Source: Borrelia puertoricensis
GTDB taxonomy: Bacteria > Spirochaetota > Spirochaetia > Borreliales > Borreliaceae
Direction of reading: 5' to 3'
DNA: 64,000 bases
NCBI RefSeq assembly: GCF_023035875.1
Contig: NZ_CP075379.1
Location: forward strand, 806,001-870,000
Shown here piece by piece: positions 54,034 through 64,000 of the stretch. The notes beneath the pieces are model-generated. The model was not told where the DNA came from. It saw nothing but the letters and a program-made list of their open reading frames with translations, and did no database searches. Position numbers and translations under genes: made by a program. Within the stretch, counting starts at the first letter, position 1, and each line of letters opens with the position of its first letter.

Positions 54034-56187
54034 TTGAGAAAAATTTTGAAGTTAAAAGTAGGAAGGGAAGATTTAATTTTAGAAACAGGCTTATTGGCTA
54101 AGCAAGCAAATGGCGCGGTTCTTGCTACTTATGGTGGTTCTACTGTTCTTGCTACGGTATGTTGTTCAGATTCAGTTCGTGAAAATTTGGATTTTGTTCC
54201 TTTATCTGTTGAATATAATGAAAAATATTATGCTGCTGGAAAGATTCCTGGAGGGTTTATTAAAAGAGAAGGTAAACCAAAAGACAAGGAAGTACTTGTT
54301 TCTAGATTAATAGATAGACCTATGAGGCCGCTTTTTGATAAGAGATTTGGTAGAGAAATTCAGGTTGTTCCAACGACTTTGTCTACAGATCAGATGAATC
54401 CTCCTGATATTGTTGGGATGAATGCTGCTTTTGCGGCAGTTTTTTTGTCAGATATTCCATTTAATGGTCCAATTGCGGCTGTTAGAATAGCTTATTTAAA
54501 TAATGAGTTTATAGTAAATCCTTCTTTTGATGAGATACAAGATTCTATTTTAGATATTGTTGTTGCGGGCAGTTTGGATGGTATTACAATGGTTGAAGGT
54601 GGTGCTAATGAGGTTAGCGAGGAAATATTGCTTGCTGCAATAGATAAAGCTTATGAATATATTAAACAAATTTGTAATTTTCAAAAGGAATTTATACTTA
54701 TAGTAGGTGAGAGAGAAAAATTACCACTTGCTTATGAAGAAAGGGTATTTGAATTTAAGGCTGAACTTAAAAATTTTATTTATTCTGAACTTAAAGATGC
54801 TTGTTTTGTGAAGGGAAAGCTTAATAGAGATAAGGCTATAAAATTGGTTAAGCAAAAAGCCTATGAGCATTTTTCTTCTGTAAGTCAGGTAGATGAAGAG
54901 AATGAAACTCTTTTTTATAAAGCTCTTGATGATTTTGAGCAAGCAATCGTTAGGAGATCAATTCTGGAAAATAATCTTAGGACTGATGGGCGCAATCCTA
55001 CACAGATAAGAGATATTGTTGCCGAAGTTGATCTTTTGAAAAGAACACATGGTTCTGCTCTTTTTACAAGAGGTGAGACCCAGGCATTGGCTGTAACGAC
55101 TTTAGGTACAAGTATTGATGAGCAGATAATGGATGATATTGATGGTGATAAGCGTCTTAATTTTATGCTTCATTATAATTTTCCTCCATTTTCTGTTGGT
55201 GAGACAGGTAGACTTATGACTGGCAGACGTGAGATTGGGCATGGTCATTTAGCTCAAAGGTCTCTGGAAGCTATGTTACCTAAGAAAGATGATTTTCCAT
55301 ATACTATTAGAGTAGTATCTGAGATATTAGAATCAAATGGATCCTCATCAATGGCTACAGTGTGTTCTGGGAGTATGTCTTTAATGGCCGCTGGTGTTCC
55401 TGTTAAGGAGCAAGTCGCAGGAATAGCTATGGGACTTGTTAGTGAGGGGGATAAGTATGTTATCTTAAGTGATATTCTTGGAGAAGAGGATCATTTGGGC
55501 GATATGGACTTTAAGGTTGCAGGAACTAAGAATGGAATTACTGGTTTTCAGATGGACATTAAGATTTCAAATGTTACAAAGCAGTTGATGAAGGATGCTC
55601 TTGCACAGGCACGAGTTGGAAGAATGCATATTTTATCTATTATGGATTCTGTAATTTCAAGATCAAGAGATGATATATCTGTTGATGCTCCTAAGATTAT
55701 TCAGTTACAAATTGATATTGATAAAATTTCTCTTGTTATTGGGTCTACTGGTAAGACAGTTAAAGCGATTACAGATGAGTTTGAGGTTAGGGTGCAAATT
55801 GAGCAAGATGGTAGGATTACTCTTTTTGGGACTGATAGCTTAAAGATGCAAAAAGCTAAGGCAAGGATAGAGAGTATTGTAAGAGAACCTAAAATTGGTG
55901 AGATTTATGAAGGGATTGTTAAAAAGATTAACAGTTTTGGGGTCTTTATTGAGCTTACTCCTACCAAAGAAGGATTTTTAAGTAATCGACTAAAATCAAG
56001 GGATGATAGATATGGTGATATGAGGCATTCCAGGTATGGCAGTGGTAGATATTCTAGATATGGTAGAGATAGTAGGAATACATTTGCTATGCGTCCTCCA
56101 AGATTAGAGGAGGGACAAATGGTTAAGGTTAGAATATCTGATATTGATAAGTTTGGTAAGATTGAACTTGAATTAGTTAGAGATTAG
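54034..56187 (+). CDS. pnp: Polyribonucleotide nucleotidyltransferase (PNPase), with RYG-rich S1 insertion
   Basis: This phosphorolytic 3'-5' exoribonuclease has 717 residues. The start is TTG at 54034, with AAGGGG 6 nt upstream; an in-frame ATG inside rpsO is not supported. The two RNase PH domains include [14 protein letters not shown] and [19 protein letters not shown]. The KH domain has [12 protein letters not shown]. The C-terminal S1 domain ([20 protein letters not shown]...) is interrupted by about 32 residues rich in Arg, Tyr, Gly and Ser (about 659-690) before the closing [23 protein letters not shown]. Confidence 0.96.
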   Translation: MRKILKLKVGREDLILETGLLAKQANGAVLATYGGSTVLATVCCSDSVRENLDFVPLSVEYNEKYYAAGKIPGGFIKREGKPKDKEVLVSRLIDRPMRPLFDKRFGREIQVVPTTLSTDQMNPPDIVGMNAAFAAVFLSDIPFNGPIAAVRIAYLNNEFIVNPSFDEIQDSILDIVVAGSLDGITMVEGGANEVSEEILLAAIDKAYEYIKQICNFQKEFILIVGEREKLPLAYEERVFEFKAELKNFIYSELKDACFVKGKLNRDKAIKLVKQKAYEHFSSVSQVDEENETLFYKALDDFEQAIVRRSILENNLRTDGRNPTQIRDIVAEVDLLKRTHGSALFTRGETQALAVTTLGTSIDEQIMDDIDGDKRLNFMLHYNFPPFSVGETGRLMTGRREIGHGHLAQRSLEAMLPKKDDFPYTIRVVSEILESNGSSSMATVCSGSMSLMAAGVPVKEQVAGIAMGLVSEGDKYVILSDILGEEDHLGDMDFKVAGTKNGITGFQMDIKISNVTKQLMKDALAQARVGRMHILSIMDSVISRSRDDISVDAPKIIQLQIDIDKISLVIGSTGKTVKAITDEFEVRVQIEQDGRITLFGTDSLKMQKAKARIESIVREPKIGEIYEGIVKKINSFGVFIELTPTKEGFLSNRLKSRDDRYGDMRHSRYGSGRYSRYGRDSRNTFAMRPPRLEEGQMVKVRISDIDKFGKIELELVRD

Positions 56188-56195
56188 TAAATATT

Positions 56196-57713
56196 ATGAG
56201 ATTTGTAGATCATATAAATAATATTTTAAAAAATAAGCTTATCTTAGTGAGCTTATTTTTATTTTTTTCATGTTTGACTAGTAAAGATGTTGATTTATCT
56301 TCTAATTTTGTCGATCATATTCAAAAATTTAATGTTGATGAATTTGATATTGATGAGTTAGATCTTAATAGAAAAAGTTATTTATTGGGTCTTAGAGATG
56401 ATGAATCTTTTTTCTTAAGTGATGCTTTTTTAAAAGAGGATAATTCTTATTTTAAAAGTGCTAGAGAAAGTTATGTCCGAAAAAATTTTGGCATGACCAG
56501 TTACTATTTGAATAAAATAGTAACTGATGAGAAAAATTATGATAAAGAATTAATTGCTAAAGCCAATTTATTTTTTGGTTATATGAATTATAACATAGGC
56601 GCTTATGATCTAGCTGAATATCATTTTGATAATTTTTTAAAAGATTATCAAAATTCTCATGCTAGTCTTAGGATTGCTGAATTAAAATATTTTGTTAAGG
56701 ATAAAGTAGGTGCAATCTCTGCATTAAAGGATATTGATAAAACTTCTCTTAAGTCAGGCTATGATTTAGGAATTTATAATTTCTTGAATAATAAATTTGG
56801 AATAAATTATTTAAATCTAGAAGCTTTAGGATTTTTAGATAATAGTATTTTTGATATGTTTGTTTTAGGGGGTAATATTTTTGTTTCAAACATATTTGGT
56901 GGTCTTTTAAGATATGATGTTAAGAATAATAAATATAAGGTTTATATTAAAGATAAAAAAAGTATCGTTTTGAATGGACTTAAAGGATTTGCAGAGCATA
57001 AAGGAGTTGTATACGTTGGTGGAAATAATGCTCTTTATTATATTGATGATTTGGAAGAGGCTATTAAAAAAGTTAAAATACCTTTAAATGTTAATTTAAA
57101 TAGTATACAGGTTTTACTGGGTGCTAAAGATGGAATTTTTGTTGGTACTCTAGATGCTGGACTATGGTTTTACTCCGATGAGGGTGATTGGACTTATATC
57201 AAACTTGGTTCTAATAAAATTTCATCACTGTATTTAGATGAGCGTAAAAATTTGTTATTAGTAGGAACAATGGATAAGTCTGTTTATAGCATTGATCTAA
57301 CTAATTTTAATAAAATTAAACATTTAAATTTTTTTAGCAAAGTAGATAGTGAGAGAAATATTAATTTTATAAAGAAGCATGATAGTGTTTATTACGTTGG
57401 AACTTATGGAGGAGGTCTTTTTAGATTAAATTTAGATAATAATACATATGTAAAATATAATGTTAACAATGATCCTAGCATTGGGTATTTTCTTGATATG
57501 GAGATTAGGGATAATAAGTTATTATTTGCAACTTTTGAGCATGGTTTATTAATTTATGATACAGTAAATGATAGTTGGGATTATTTAGGTCCTAGTGATG
57601 GACTTATTAGTTTAAATTTAGTAAAAATTTTAAATTTTGATGATTATGTTGTACTTGGGACTTTAAATAATGGTTTGGTTTTTGTAAATGAGAGTATTAA
57701 AAAACAATTATGA
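56196..57713 (+). CDS. Lipoprotein with beta-propeller-like repeats
   Basis: The 505-residue protein has a lipoprotein signal (LILVSLFLFFSCLTSKD, lipid on the Cys of LFFSC). TPR-like helices follow at about 95-190 (SARESYVRKNFGMTSYYLNKIV...IGAYDLAEYHFDNFLKDY). The C-terminal part has repeated blades of the pattern VGTLDAGLWFYSDEGDW, YVGTYGGGLFRLNLDNN and LFATFEHGLLIYDTVNDSW, resembling two-component-regulator-type propellers. Function is unknown. Its end overlaps the lptF-like gene by 26 nt. Confidence 0.72.
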   Translation: MRFVDHINNILKNKLILVSLFLFFSCLTSKDVDLSSNFVDHIQKFNVDEFDIDELDLNRKSYLLGLRDDESFFLSDAFLKEDNSYFKSARESYVRKNFGMTSYYLNKIVTDEKNYDKELIAKANLFFGYMNYNIGAYDLAEYHFDNFLKDYQNSHASLRIAELKYFVKDKVGAISALKDIDKTSLKSGYDLGIYNFLNNKFGINYLNLEALGFLDNSIFDMFVLGGNIFVSNIFGGLLRYDVKNNKYKVYIKDKKSIVLNGLKGFAEHKGVVYVGGNNALYYIDDLEEAIKKVKIPLNVNLNSIQVLLGAKDGIFVGTLDAGLWFYSDEGDWTYIKLGSNKISSLYLDERKNLLLVGTMDKSVYSIDLTNFNKIKHLNFFSKVDSERNINFIKKHDSVYYVGTYGGGLFRLNLDNNTYVKYNVNNDPSIGYFLDMEIRDNKLLFATFEHGLLIYDTVNDSWDYLGPSDGLISLNLVKILNFDDYVVLGTLNNGLVFVNESIKKQL

Positions 57714-58977
57714 ATCTTACATAATTATTGAATTTTTTAAGTATTTCTTAATTACTTTTTTGTTTTTTTTCTTTGTATTTTTCATAAACCAAATACTTTT
57801 TTTTATGAAAATACTTCTTCAAAACTATGTTCCGTTTTTAAAGGCTTTTATTTTTGTTATATATTCACTTCCTATGATAATTGCTCTGTCACCTCCCTTT
57901 GCGGCTTTACTCTCAGTAATACTTACCATTTATAAATTTAAACTTAATAATGAAATATTGGCTTTTAGATCAATTGGAATATCTGTTTTTGATTTATTAG
58001 TTCCATTTTTTAAGTTAGGAGTAGTTATTGCATTTATTTCGTTTATTGCTAACGATTTTTTGCTTCCCCTTGGTTCTATTGGTAGGTTGAAAGTTTTTAA
58101 TGAAATCAAAGAAGAAATACCTCATTTGATATTAAAGCCTTATTCAAGTAAACAGTATGGAGATTTAATATTTGTATCAGGAGAAAAATCTGAAACGGGA
58201 TATAAAAATGTTACTTTTTTTGATAATACTAGACTTAAAGGTTATGACAGAATATTGATGGCACGGGAACTTAATATTCAAAAAGAAAATTATCAGGTAT
58301 ATTTTATTTTGAATGATGTTTTATCAATTGCCTTAACAGAGGATGAGAGTGGGTTTTATGACTATTTTTATGCTGATCGGATGAAATATTCAATTGATCA
58401 AGTAACGTTTAGTGATAGTTGGTTATTAAGTTATATTGCACCATCGCAGATGAGTATTAGAGATGTTATGAAACTTATTGTTAAGCAAGATAAATTAATT
58501 AAAGAATTAAATATGAAAAGTGATTTAGAGGAAGATCTTTTGCATTTAAATTTTTCAAATATTTATTTGAATTATTTGTATGATAAGAGTAGTTTTTTAG
58601 ATGAAGAATCTGTTCTTGAAAACTTAAGTTATATGCATAATTTAAGTTTAAATTATAGCCCTTATGAAGATCTAATTGTTAAGAGAAGTTATGCTCTTTA
58701 TTGTTTGGAATTTTATCAAAAAATTAGTTTACCATTGTCTGTTTTATTTTTTATCTTTTTAGCTTTTGGTATGGGCATGTATTCAAATAAAAAATATTCT
58801 ATTATTCTTGAGCTTGTGATTTCAATTCTTATTTGTGTTTTCTATTGGGTAATGTTTATTGGTGGAAAAGTTTATACTTTTCAGTATTCTCCAAATCCTT
58901 TGCTTATTACTGTCTTACCAAATGTGATGTTAATTTTTGCAGGTTTGATACTTTTTTTGAGACTTTTAAAGAAATGA
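57688..58977 (+). CDS. lptF: LptF/LptG (YjgP/YjgQ) family permease, first copy
   Basis: The 429-residue protein has the family layout: N-terminal membrane helices (about 12-120), a periplasmic beta-jellyroll-like region (about 130-330) and C-terminal helices (about 345-427). Matching segments are IIEFFKYFLITFLFFFFVFFINQI and FAALLSVILTIYKFKLNNEILAFRSIGISVFDLL (the coupling region for LptB). In LPS bacteria LptF/G/B extract LPS from the inner membrane. Borrelia do not make LPS, so another glycolipid may be the cargo. The stop overlaps the next start (ATGA). Confidence 0.85.
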   Translation: MRVLKNNYESYIIIEFFKYFLITFLFFFFVFFINQILFFMKILLQNYVPFLKAFIFVIYSLPMIIALSPPFAALLSVILTIYKFKLNNEILAFRSIGISVFDLLVPFFKLGVVIAFISFIANDFLLPLGSIGRLKVFNEIKEEIPHLILKPYSSKQYGDLIFVSGEKSETGYKNVTFFDNTRLKGYDRILMARELNIQKENYQVYFILNDVLSIALTEDESGFYDYFYADRMKYSIDQVTFSDSWLLSYIAPSQMSIRDVMKLIVKQDKLIKELNMKSDLEEDLLHLNFSNIYLNYLYDKSSFLDEESVLENLSYMHNLSLNYSPYEDLIVKRSYALYCLEFYQKISLPLSVLFFIFLAFGMGMYSNKKYSIILELVISILICVFYWVMFIGGKVYTFQYSPNPLLITVLPNVMLIFAGLILFLRLLKK

Positions 58978-60041
58978 AAGTAGATAAGCTTTTTGTGAAT
59001 AATATATCATTGACTTTTTTGTTTATGAATTTTCTTTTTGTGATCTTAATTGTGCTTATTGATGTATTTGTTAATCTTTTTAATTATCTTGATCATAATC
59101 TTAGTATTAGTGATATTGTTTATATTTATTATCTTTATTTGCCAAAGTGTTTTTCAGATGGTTTGGCTCTGTCTTTTCTTTTTGCCGTTTCTAATCTTAT
59201 TGGTAATCTTTCTATGAGAAACGAAATAATAGGACTTTTTAGTTGTGGTATTTCTATTTCTAGAATGTTAAGATCAATAATTATGCTTAGTGTTTTTATC
59301 TCAGTAATGCTCTTTTTTTTTGATAATTATTTAGTTATAGATACTATTGCTAAAAGGGATGCTTTTCTTAAGAATAGTGTTGGTAATCAAGGTGCAAATG
59401 ATAAAAATATAATCATTAGGGATTTTGCAAGAGAAATTTACAATATTAAGCATTATGATATCGAGAGTGATACTATTGCTAACTTGATGATTATTTTAAA
59501 AGATCAAAATGATAATTTTAAGAAAAGGTATGATATAAGTAAAGCTGAGTGGATTGATTCCAGATGGCGGCTTTATGGTGTTAGAGAATTTTCTAAGGTC
59601 GAACGAGATGTGTTAGAAAAATTTCATGAAGTTCTTGATGGTAGGGGGATTATTAATTTAGAGCCTGAATATATTAAAATAGTTATGCTTTCGTCAAAAA
59701 CGTTGAATTTTTCAAAGCTTATTAGCTGGATTAGATCTCTTAGGAGAGAAAAGCTAGATTCTTCTGAAGCTTTATTTGATTTGTTAAGCAGAATATTTTT
59801 TTCATTTAGGTTAATACTTCTTAGTTTTACTGTGAGTTTTGTAAGTTTTTCTTTGAAAAAAAATATTTTTATATGGAGTTTATTAAATAGTATTGCATTT
59901 GCAGTTGTGTATGTTATGTCAATTATGGTTTTTAGTTTTTTAGCAGATCTTGGGTATTTGCCTATAGCAGTTGCAAGTTCGTTACCCACTATTTTGTTTA
60001 TTATTATTAATTTTATCATTTATAATCTTGTGTGTAAGTAG
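58974..60041 (+). CDS. lptG: LptF/LptG (YjgP/YjgQ) family permease, second copy
   Basis: The 355-residue protein starts at the ATG at 58974, coupled by ATGA to the first permease; the frame is open upstream but only in lptF antiphase. The arrangement is the same: N-terminal helices with [36 protein letters not shown], a periplasmic domain (about 130-250) and three terminal helices. It presumably forms a heterodimer with the preceding product. It is shorter than its partner because of a smaller periplasmic domain. Confidence 0.85.
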   Translation: MKVDKLFVNNISLTFLFMNFLFVILIVLIDVFVNLFNYLDHNLSISDIVYIYYLYLPKCFSDGLALSFLFAVSNLIGNLSMRNEIIGLFSCGISISRMLRSIIMLSVFISVMLFFFDNYLVIDTIAKRDAFLKNSVGNQGANDKNIIIRDFAREIYNIKHYDIESDTIANLMIILKDQNDNFKKRYDISKAEWIDSRWRLYGVREFSKVERDVLEKFHEVLDGRGIINLEPEYIKIVMLSSKTLNFSKLISWIRSLRREKLDSSEALFDLLSRIFFSFRLILLSFTVSFVSFSLKKNIFIWSLLNSIAFAVVYVMSIMVFSFLADLGYLPIAVASSLPTILFIIINFIIYNLVCK

Positions 60042-60058
60042 TAGGTTTTTTAAATTTT

Positions 60059-61186
60059 ATGTTTAGTATTATTAAAAATGACAAAAATTCTAATGCGAGA
60101 CTTGGTGTGCTTGAACTTCCTCATGGGAAGGTTGAAACTCCGTGTTTCATGCCAGTTGGTACTTTGGGTGCAATGAAAGCTTTAAAGCATGATGTACTTG
60201 AAAAATTGGGATGTAATCTCATGCTTGCAAATACTTATCATCTTTATTTAAGACCTGGCATTGATGTGATAAAAAAATATGGAAGTTTACATAATTTTAC
60301 AGCCTGGGATAAAAATTTTTTGACAGATTCTGGAGGATTTCAAGTATTTTCTTTAGCTAATTTTAGAAAGATTGAGACTGAGGGAGTAGATTTTAAATCG
60401 CATATTGATGGTTCTAGGCACTATTTTACACCTGAGAGTGTATTTAAAATGCAAGAAATTTTTGAGAGTGATATTATTATGGCGCTTGATATTTGTAGTT
60501 CTTATGGGATTGGTTACAGTGAGGCGAGTTTGTATACAAATATTACAACTTCTTGGGCTCGTCGTACATTGCGTGTTTATGAGAATAGAAAAGAAGGGTA
60601 TGATGGTCTTTTATTTTTAATAACTCAGGGTAATTTTTTTAAAGATTTGAGAAAAAGAAGTACCGAGGCGATTTTAGAATTAGATAGTCCTGGTATCGCA
60701 ATTGGTGGAATTTCTGTTGGGGAACCAAGAGATAAATACTTAGAAATTCTTGAATATAATTCTTCATTAATACCTAAGGTTAAGCCAAAGTATGTAATGG
60801 GAATTGGTACTCCTCACTATATATTAGATGCAATATATTATGGTATTGATATTTTTGATTGTGTTAATCCTACAAGAATTGCTAGGCATGGTTCACTTTT
60901 AACTGATAATGGAATATTGCGTATTAAGCGGGCTGAGTTTAGTTGTGATACTTGTCCTGTTGAGCGAGATTGTTCTTGCACTTTATGTACAAGGTATTCA
61001 AGAGGGTATTTAAGACATTTAATCAAATCAGAAGAAACTCTTGGAGTGATGTTGGCCAGTGAGCATAACATTCATTATATGCTTAGACTTATTAAAAAGG
61101 CTCGAAATGCAATTATGAATGGTGATTTTACAAAATTTAGAAAACTTTATTTAAGCAAATATGATGAAGGTAATTTTAATGAATAA
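60059..61186 (+). CDS. tgt: Queuine tRNA-ribosyltransferase
   Basis: Tgt exchanges G34 for a queuosine precursor in GUN tRNAs. The 375-residue protein has the active-site Asp in [13 protein letters not shown] (D90), [34 protein letters not shown] with the nucleophile Asp, and the zinc site [25 protein letters not shown]. The overall length is typical for bacteria. Borrelia lack a full queuosine synthesis pathway, so it may use salvaged queuine. The end overlaps murJ by 8 nt. Confidence 0.95.
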   Translation: MFSIIKNDKNSNARLGVLELPHGKVETPCFMPVGTLGAMKALKHDVLEKLGCNLMLANTYHLYLRPGIDVIKKYGSLHNFTAWDKNFLTDSGGFQVFSLANFRKIETEGVDFKSHIDGSRHYFTPESVFKMQEIFESDIIMALDICSSYGIGYSEASLYTNITTSWARRTLRVYENRKEGYDGLLFLITQGNFFKDLRKRSTEAILELDSPGIAIGGISVGEPRDKYLEILEYNSSLIPKVKPKYVMGIGTPHYILDAIYYGIDIFDCVNPTRIARHGSLLTDNGILRIKRAEFSCDTCPVERDCSCTLCTRYSRGYLRHLIKSEETLGVMLASEHNIHYMLRLIKKARNAIMNGDFTKFRKLYLSKYDEGNFNE

Positions 61187-62702
61187 AGATATTCTCTCAA
61201 CAGTTATTGTTATGATTTCGATTTTTTTTTCACGTATAATGGGTTTTATTAAAATTAAGGTATTTTCTTACTATTTTGGGGCAAGTCTTGAGTCAGATAT
61301 TTTTAATTATGTTTTTAATATTCCGAATAATTTAAGGAAGATTATTTCAGAAGGTGCAATGACTTCAGCTTTTATGCCGGAATTTACTCATGAGAGGAAA
61401 AAATCTAGTAAACATGCTATTGATTTTTTAAGACGAGTTATCACTTTTAATATTATAAGTATTAGTCTTATTATTTGCGTTATGATTCTTTTTTCTCGAC
61501 AAATTATGTATTTTATATCTTCTTATAGAGGTAGTCATTTGGAATTGGCTAGTTATATGTTTAACTACTTAATACTTTATGTGTTATTTATAAGCTTATC
61601 ATCGATATTTTCATCGGTTTTAAATTCTTATAAATTTTTTTTTATCTCATCTTTTTCGCCCGTTATGCTCTCTTTTAGCATTATATTAAGCATATATTTA
61701 TTTTATAAGCAGTATGGAATCTATAGTGCTGTTATTGGAGTAATTGTTGGTGGGATTTTGCAATTTTTAGTTCAGATGATAAATTGTATTTATATTGGTC
61801 TTACATATAGACCAATGTTTAACTTTAATGATTCTTCATTTTTAAGATTTTTAAAAAGATGGGCGCATATGATTATATCAGCTTTAGTGGCAATTGCTAC
61901 TCAGCAAATTTCATTTGCTTTGGCATCAGTCCTGGATATTGGGAGTGTTTCTGTTTTAAGTAATGCAATTGTTTATTATCAGCTTCCTGTTGGAATTTTT
62001 TATGTCTCTATTTCTACAGTTATTTTTCCTAAGATGGCAGAATATGCTTCTTTAGGCAATAATAAAGGATTAAATTTGATTTTGAATCATGGAATTGATA
62101 TTTTGATTTTTATTTTGATTCCAATGTCATTTTTAATGTATATTTGGGCTGGTCCTATTCTAAATTTATTACTTACAGGGGGTAGATTTTCCGTATATGA
62201 TACTCAAAGAACCGTTAACGTACTACAATATTTTTTAATTGGATTACCATTTTCTTCAATTTTTGGATTGTTTCAGAAATATTATTTTTCTATACGTAAC
62301 TCAAAAATTCCGCTTTATTTTAATCTTCTTTTTGCTGCTATTGATATTACAATCTCAATTTTTGGTATTAACTTTTATAAAGTGGTAGACATTTTGCCTA
62401 TTGCACAATCAATTTCTTTTGCTTTGTGTGTAGTTATTTTTTATTTCATTGGACTTAAGGGAGGGATGAAGCTTGAATTTGTTAGATCTTTATTAGCTCT
62501 TATTAAGGCATTTATTTCCCTTATTCCCTTATATTTATTTTATACTCTTTTTAAGAATTTTAAATGGGATATAGGATTTAGTTTCAATAATTTTTACTTG
62601 TTAAGTGTTTCAGGCGTAATTAGTATTGTTATTTTAATACTGTGTTATTATTTGCTTGGTGTTAATAAGGTTTTTAAGTTTATTAGTAGGGAAATTTTAT
62701 GA
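61179..62702 (+). CDS. murJ: Lipid II flippase MurJ (MviN)
   Basis: The 507-residue polytopic MOP-superfamily protein has about 14 hydrophobic segments. The N-terminal signature is [54 protein letters not shown]. It exports lipid II, the MurG product, to the periplasm. The start is the ATG at 61179, with GAAGG 8 nt upstream; an in-frame ATG six codons earlier is unsupported. It overlaps tgt and is coupled to the next gene by ATGA. Confidence 0.94.
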   Translation: MNKDILSTVIVMISIFFSRIMGFIKIKVFSYYFGASLESDIFNYVFNIPNNLRKIISEGAMTSAFMPEFTHERKKSSKHAIDFLRRVITFNIISISLIICVMILFSRQIMYFISSYRGSHLELASYMFNYLILYVLFISLSSIFSSVLNSYKFFFISSFSPVMLSFSIILSIYLFYKQYGIYSAVIGVIVGGILQFLVQMINCIYIGLTYRPMFNFNDSSFLRFLKRWAHMIISALVAIATQQISFALASVLDIGSVSVLSNAIVYYQLPVGIFYVSISTVIFPKMAEYASLGNNKGLNLILNHGIDILIFILIPMSFLMYIWAGPILNLLLTGGRFSVYDTQRTVNVLQYFLIGLPFSSIFGLFQKYYFSIRNSKIPLYFNLLFAAIDITISIFGINFYKVVDILPIAQSISFALCVVIFYFIGLKGGMKLEFVRSLLALIKAFISLIPLYLFYTLFKNFKWDIGFSFNNFYLLSVSGVISIVILILCYYLLGVNKVFKFISREIL

Positions 62703-64000
62703 GGTATTTAGAGCTTGTTTTTTTCTTTTATATTGTACTTGATGTTTTTGCTATTAAAGGGACAATATTGTCAATTAAATCTTTAGTGTCCCAGGATCAT
62801 AAGATCGGTAAGGATATTATAGAAAATGATTTAAAGAGAGATGATACTCAAAATCCTGTTCTTGAAAATGTGAATTTAGATGTGAAGCGGGTAAATGATG
62901 TTATTTCTTATGGACTTGATGCCCAAGTTATTGAAATTATTAGTAGTCTTAAAAAATCAGGTGATGGTGAATATAATGTTTTGCTTAAAAAGAGATTGCA
63001 GAAAACTTTTAATATTGATCTTAAATTAGCAATTCTTGATTTGTTTTTATCACTTAAATATGCAGGAAGTGTTGATACTGCTAATTATATTCTTGATAAT
63101 TATGAGAGTAATAGATATCCTAACAATTTGATCAATTTAGCAATTTTGTATCTTAAGGAATTTGGAAGTAAAAATTCTTTAAAAAAAACCCTTATTGATA
63201 TCCTTGAAAATAAGGAAGGGAATATTGTTGCTACTGCTGCTTATTATCTTGGTGAGCTTTCTTCTCCTGAATATTCAAAAGATATGATGAATGTTTATGA
63301 TAAATATTCTGGTAATGATGGAGTTAAATCGGCAATACTCATTGCTCTTGGAAAATCTGATGCTGTTGATTGTGCAGATAGATTTTATGAAATTTCTGTT
63401 GATAGTTATGAAAATTCAGCAATTAAGGCTTCAGCTATTAAGGCTTTATCATATCTTTTGCCTGAGAAAATAACAGAGAGAGCCGATTTGTATCTTCAAA
63501 ATAATAATAACAATTATAATATTAAAATTGCTATTGTGGAGGCACTCTCAAGGGACGTATCTTTGAAATCAAAAGATATTTTACATGATTTTTTAAGAGA
63601 TTCTGATGTTAACATTAGGATTAGTGCCGTTGAGGCTATTAAGAGTCATGGCGATATTGCTTCAAAAGAAGTATTAATTTATAAGATCAAAAACGATCCT
63701 TCTTTCAAAGTCAGGGAAGCATCAGGTAAAGCTTTAGTAGATATGGGGTCTAGTTATGAAGAGATACGAAATATAATGTTTGATTTTAGTGTTGAGAATA
63801 ACTTTAAACTTACTATGTTTAGTTACCTTTTAGATAAAGATGTAAATTCTGCACATTTAATCGCTTTAAATCTCTTGGACAAGGAAAATATTAATAAACC
63901 TTCGAAGTTACTTACAAGTATTGCCATGTGTCTTGCAGCTAGGAAGGGTAATTTTGATAATTTTTATTCTAAGATCATTGAGAGTAAAAATATTGATTTA
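62699..64000 (+). CDS. Exported HEAT-repeat protein, partial (cut by window end)
   Basis: The frame opens at the ATG at 62699, overlapping the murJ stop by 4 nt, and stays open for 434 codons to the window edge. The N terminus is a signal sequence (YLELVFFFYIVLDVFA). From about residue 70 the protein consists of HEAT/armadillo-like helical repeats (IVATAAYYLGEL, VKSAILIALGKSD, IKIAIVEALSRD, VNIRISAVEAIKSHGD, FKVREASGKALVDMGS), which usually form a protein-binding solenoid. The partner is unknown. Coupling to murJ suggests an envelope role. Confidence 0.82.
   Translation, partial: MRYLELVFFFYIVLDVFAIKGTILSIKSLVSQDHKIGKDIIENDLKRDDTQNPVLENVNLDVKRVNDVISYGLDAQVIEIISSLKKSGDGEYNVLLKKRLQKTFNIDLKLAILDLFLSLKYAGSVDTANYILDNYESNRYPNNLINLAILYLKEFGSKNSLKKTLIDILENKEGNIVATAAYYLGELSSPEYSKDMMNVYDKYSGNDGVKSAILIALGKSDAVDCADRFYEISVDSYENSAIKASAIKALSYLLPEKITERADLYLQNNNNNYNIKIAIVEALSRDVSLKSKDILHDFLRDSDVNIRISAVEAIKSHGDIASKEVLIYKIKNDPSFKVREASGKALVDMGSSYEEIRNIMFDFSVENNFKLTMFSYLLDKDVNSAHLIALNLLDKENINKPSKLLTSIAMCLAARKGNFDNFYSKIIESKNIDL

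Overview
The window is a gene-dense, very AT-rich stretch of a spirochete chromosome. Gene content and order match the genus Borrelia/Borreliella. The strongest landmarks are an NtrC-type regulator with an adjacent soluble histidine kinase (Rrp2/HK2), a small RpoS behind a perfect sigma-54 promoter, the flgF-flgG-flgA-flgI-flgJ-rpoS block, SpoVG, the TamB-BamA-Skp block, and LptF/LptG-like permeases in an organism group known to lack LPS. I cannot separate the Lyme and relapsing-fever groups from the sequence alone. No insertion sequence, prophage, CRISPR array or rRNA gene was seen. This is core chromosome, so the noteworthy signals are regulatory or are odd domains inside conserved proteins.

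Layout. 1-6.4 kb: the end of an ABC transporter operon, RNase Z, an FAD oxidoreductase, a divergent second ClpP, tRNA-Leu(UAA), a DUF368 (PopT-like) carrier and a MazG-like protein. 6.4-16.5 kb: an exported LysM/M23 peptidase on the plus strand, then a long minus-strand run (rrp2, hk2, DNA polymerase III delta-prime, cvpA, murG, pyridoxine kinase, tsaD, a DUF610 deacetylase-like protein, rpoS). 16.5-20.3 kb: flagellar rod and P-ring genes, also minus strand, transcribed toward rpoS. 20.6-35 kb: plus-strand translation and ribosome-assembly genes (apt, rplU-prp-rpmA-obg, nadD, lytR, rsfS, spoVG, tRNA-Gln, rplY, pth, tilS, ftsH), followed by an exported protein of unknown function, a trypsin/PDZ lipoprotein and a thymidine-kinase-like protein. 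35-44 kb: tmk, tamB, bamA, skp and a lone STAS protein. 44-56 kb: mutS, comF, then rimP-nusA-infB-rbfA-truB and rpsO-pnp. 56-64 kb: a beta-propeller lipoprotein, lptF/lptG-like genes, tgt, murJ and a HEAT-repeat protein cut by the window end.

How the parts connect. Rrp2 is the sigma-54 activator and rpoS its target, and both lie here with the -24/-12 promoter between them, so the core of the Borrelia alternative sigma cascade is in one window. MurG, MurJ and the DUF368 protein are three steps of the undecaprenyl/lipid II cycle. TamB, BamA, Skp and LptF/G are outer-membrane biogenesis parts.

Items most worth a second look: a promoter-hairpin-T-tract-gene arrangement in front of rimP-nusA-infB (possible attenuation of the NusA operon); a Prp protease gene next to an L27 gene that lacks the extension Prp normally removes; a hairpin that buries the Shine-Dalgarno of the M23 peptidase; near-identical 46-codon tandem repeats with G7 tracts in infB; an RYG-rich insertion in the PNPase S1 domain; and a zinc-ribbon tail on NusA. 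Many start codons are TTG or GTG. Where an upstream in-frame start lacked a ribosome binding site I moved the start, and say so.
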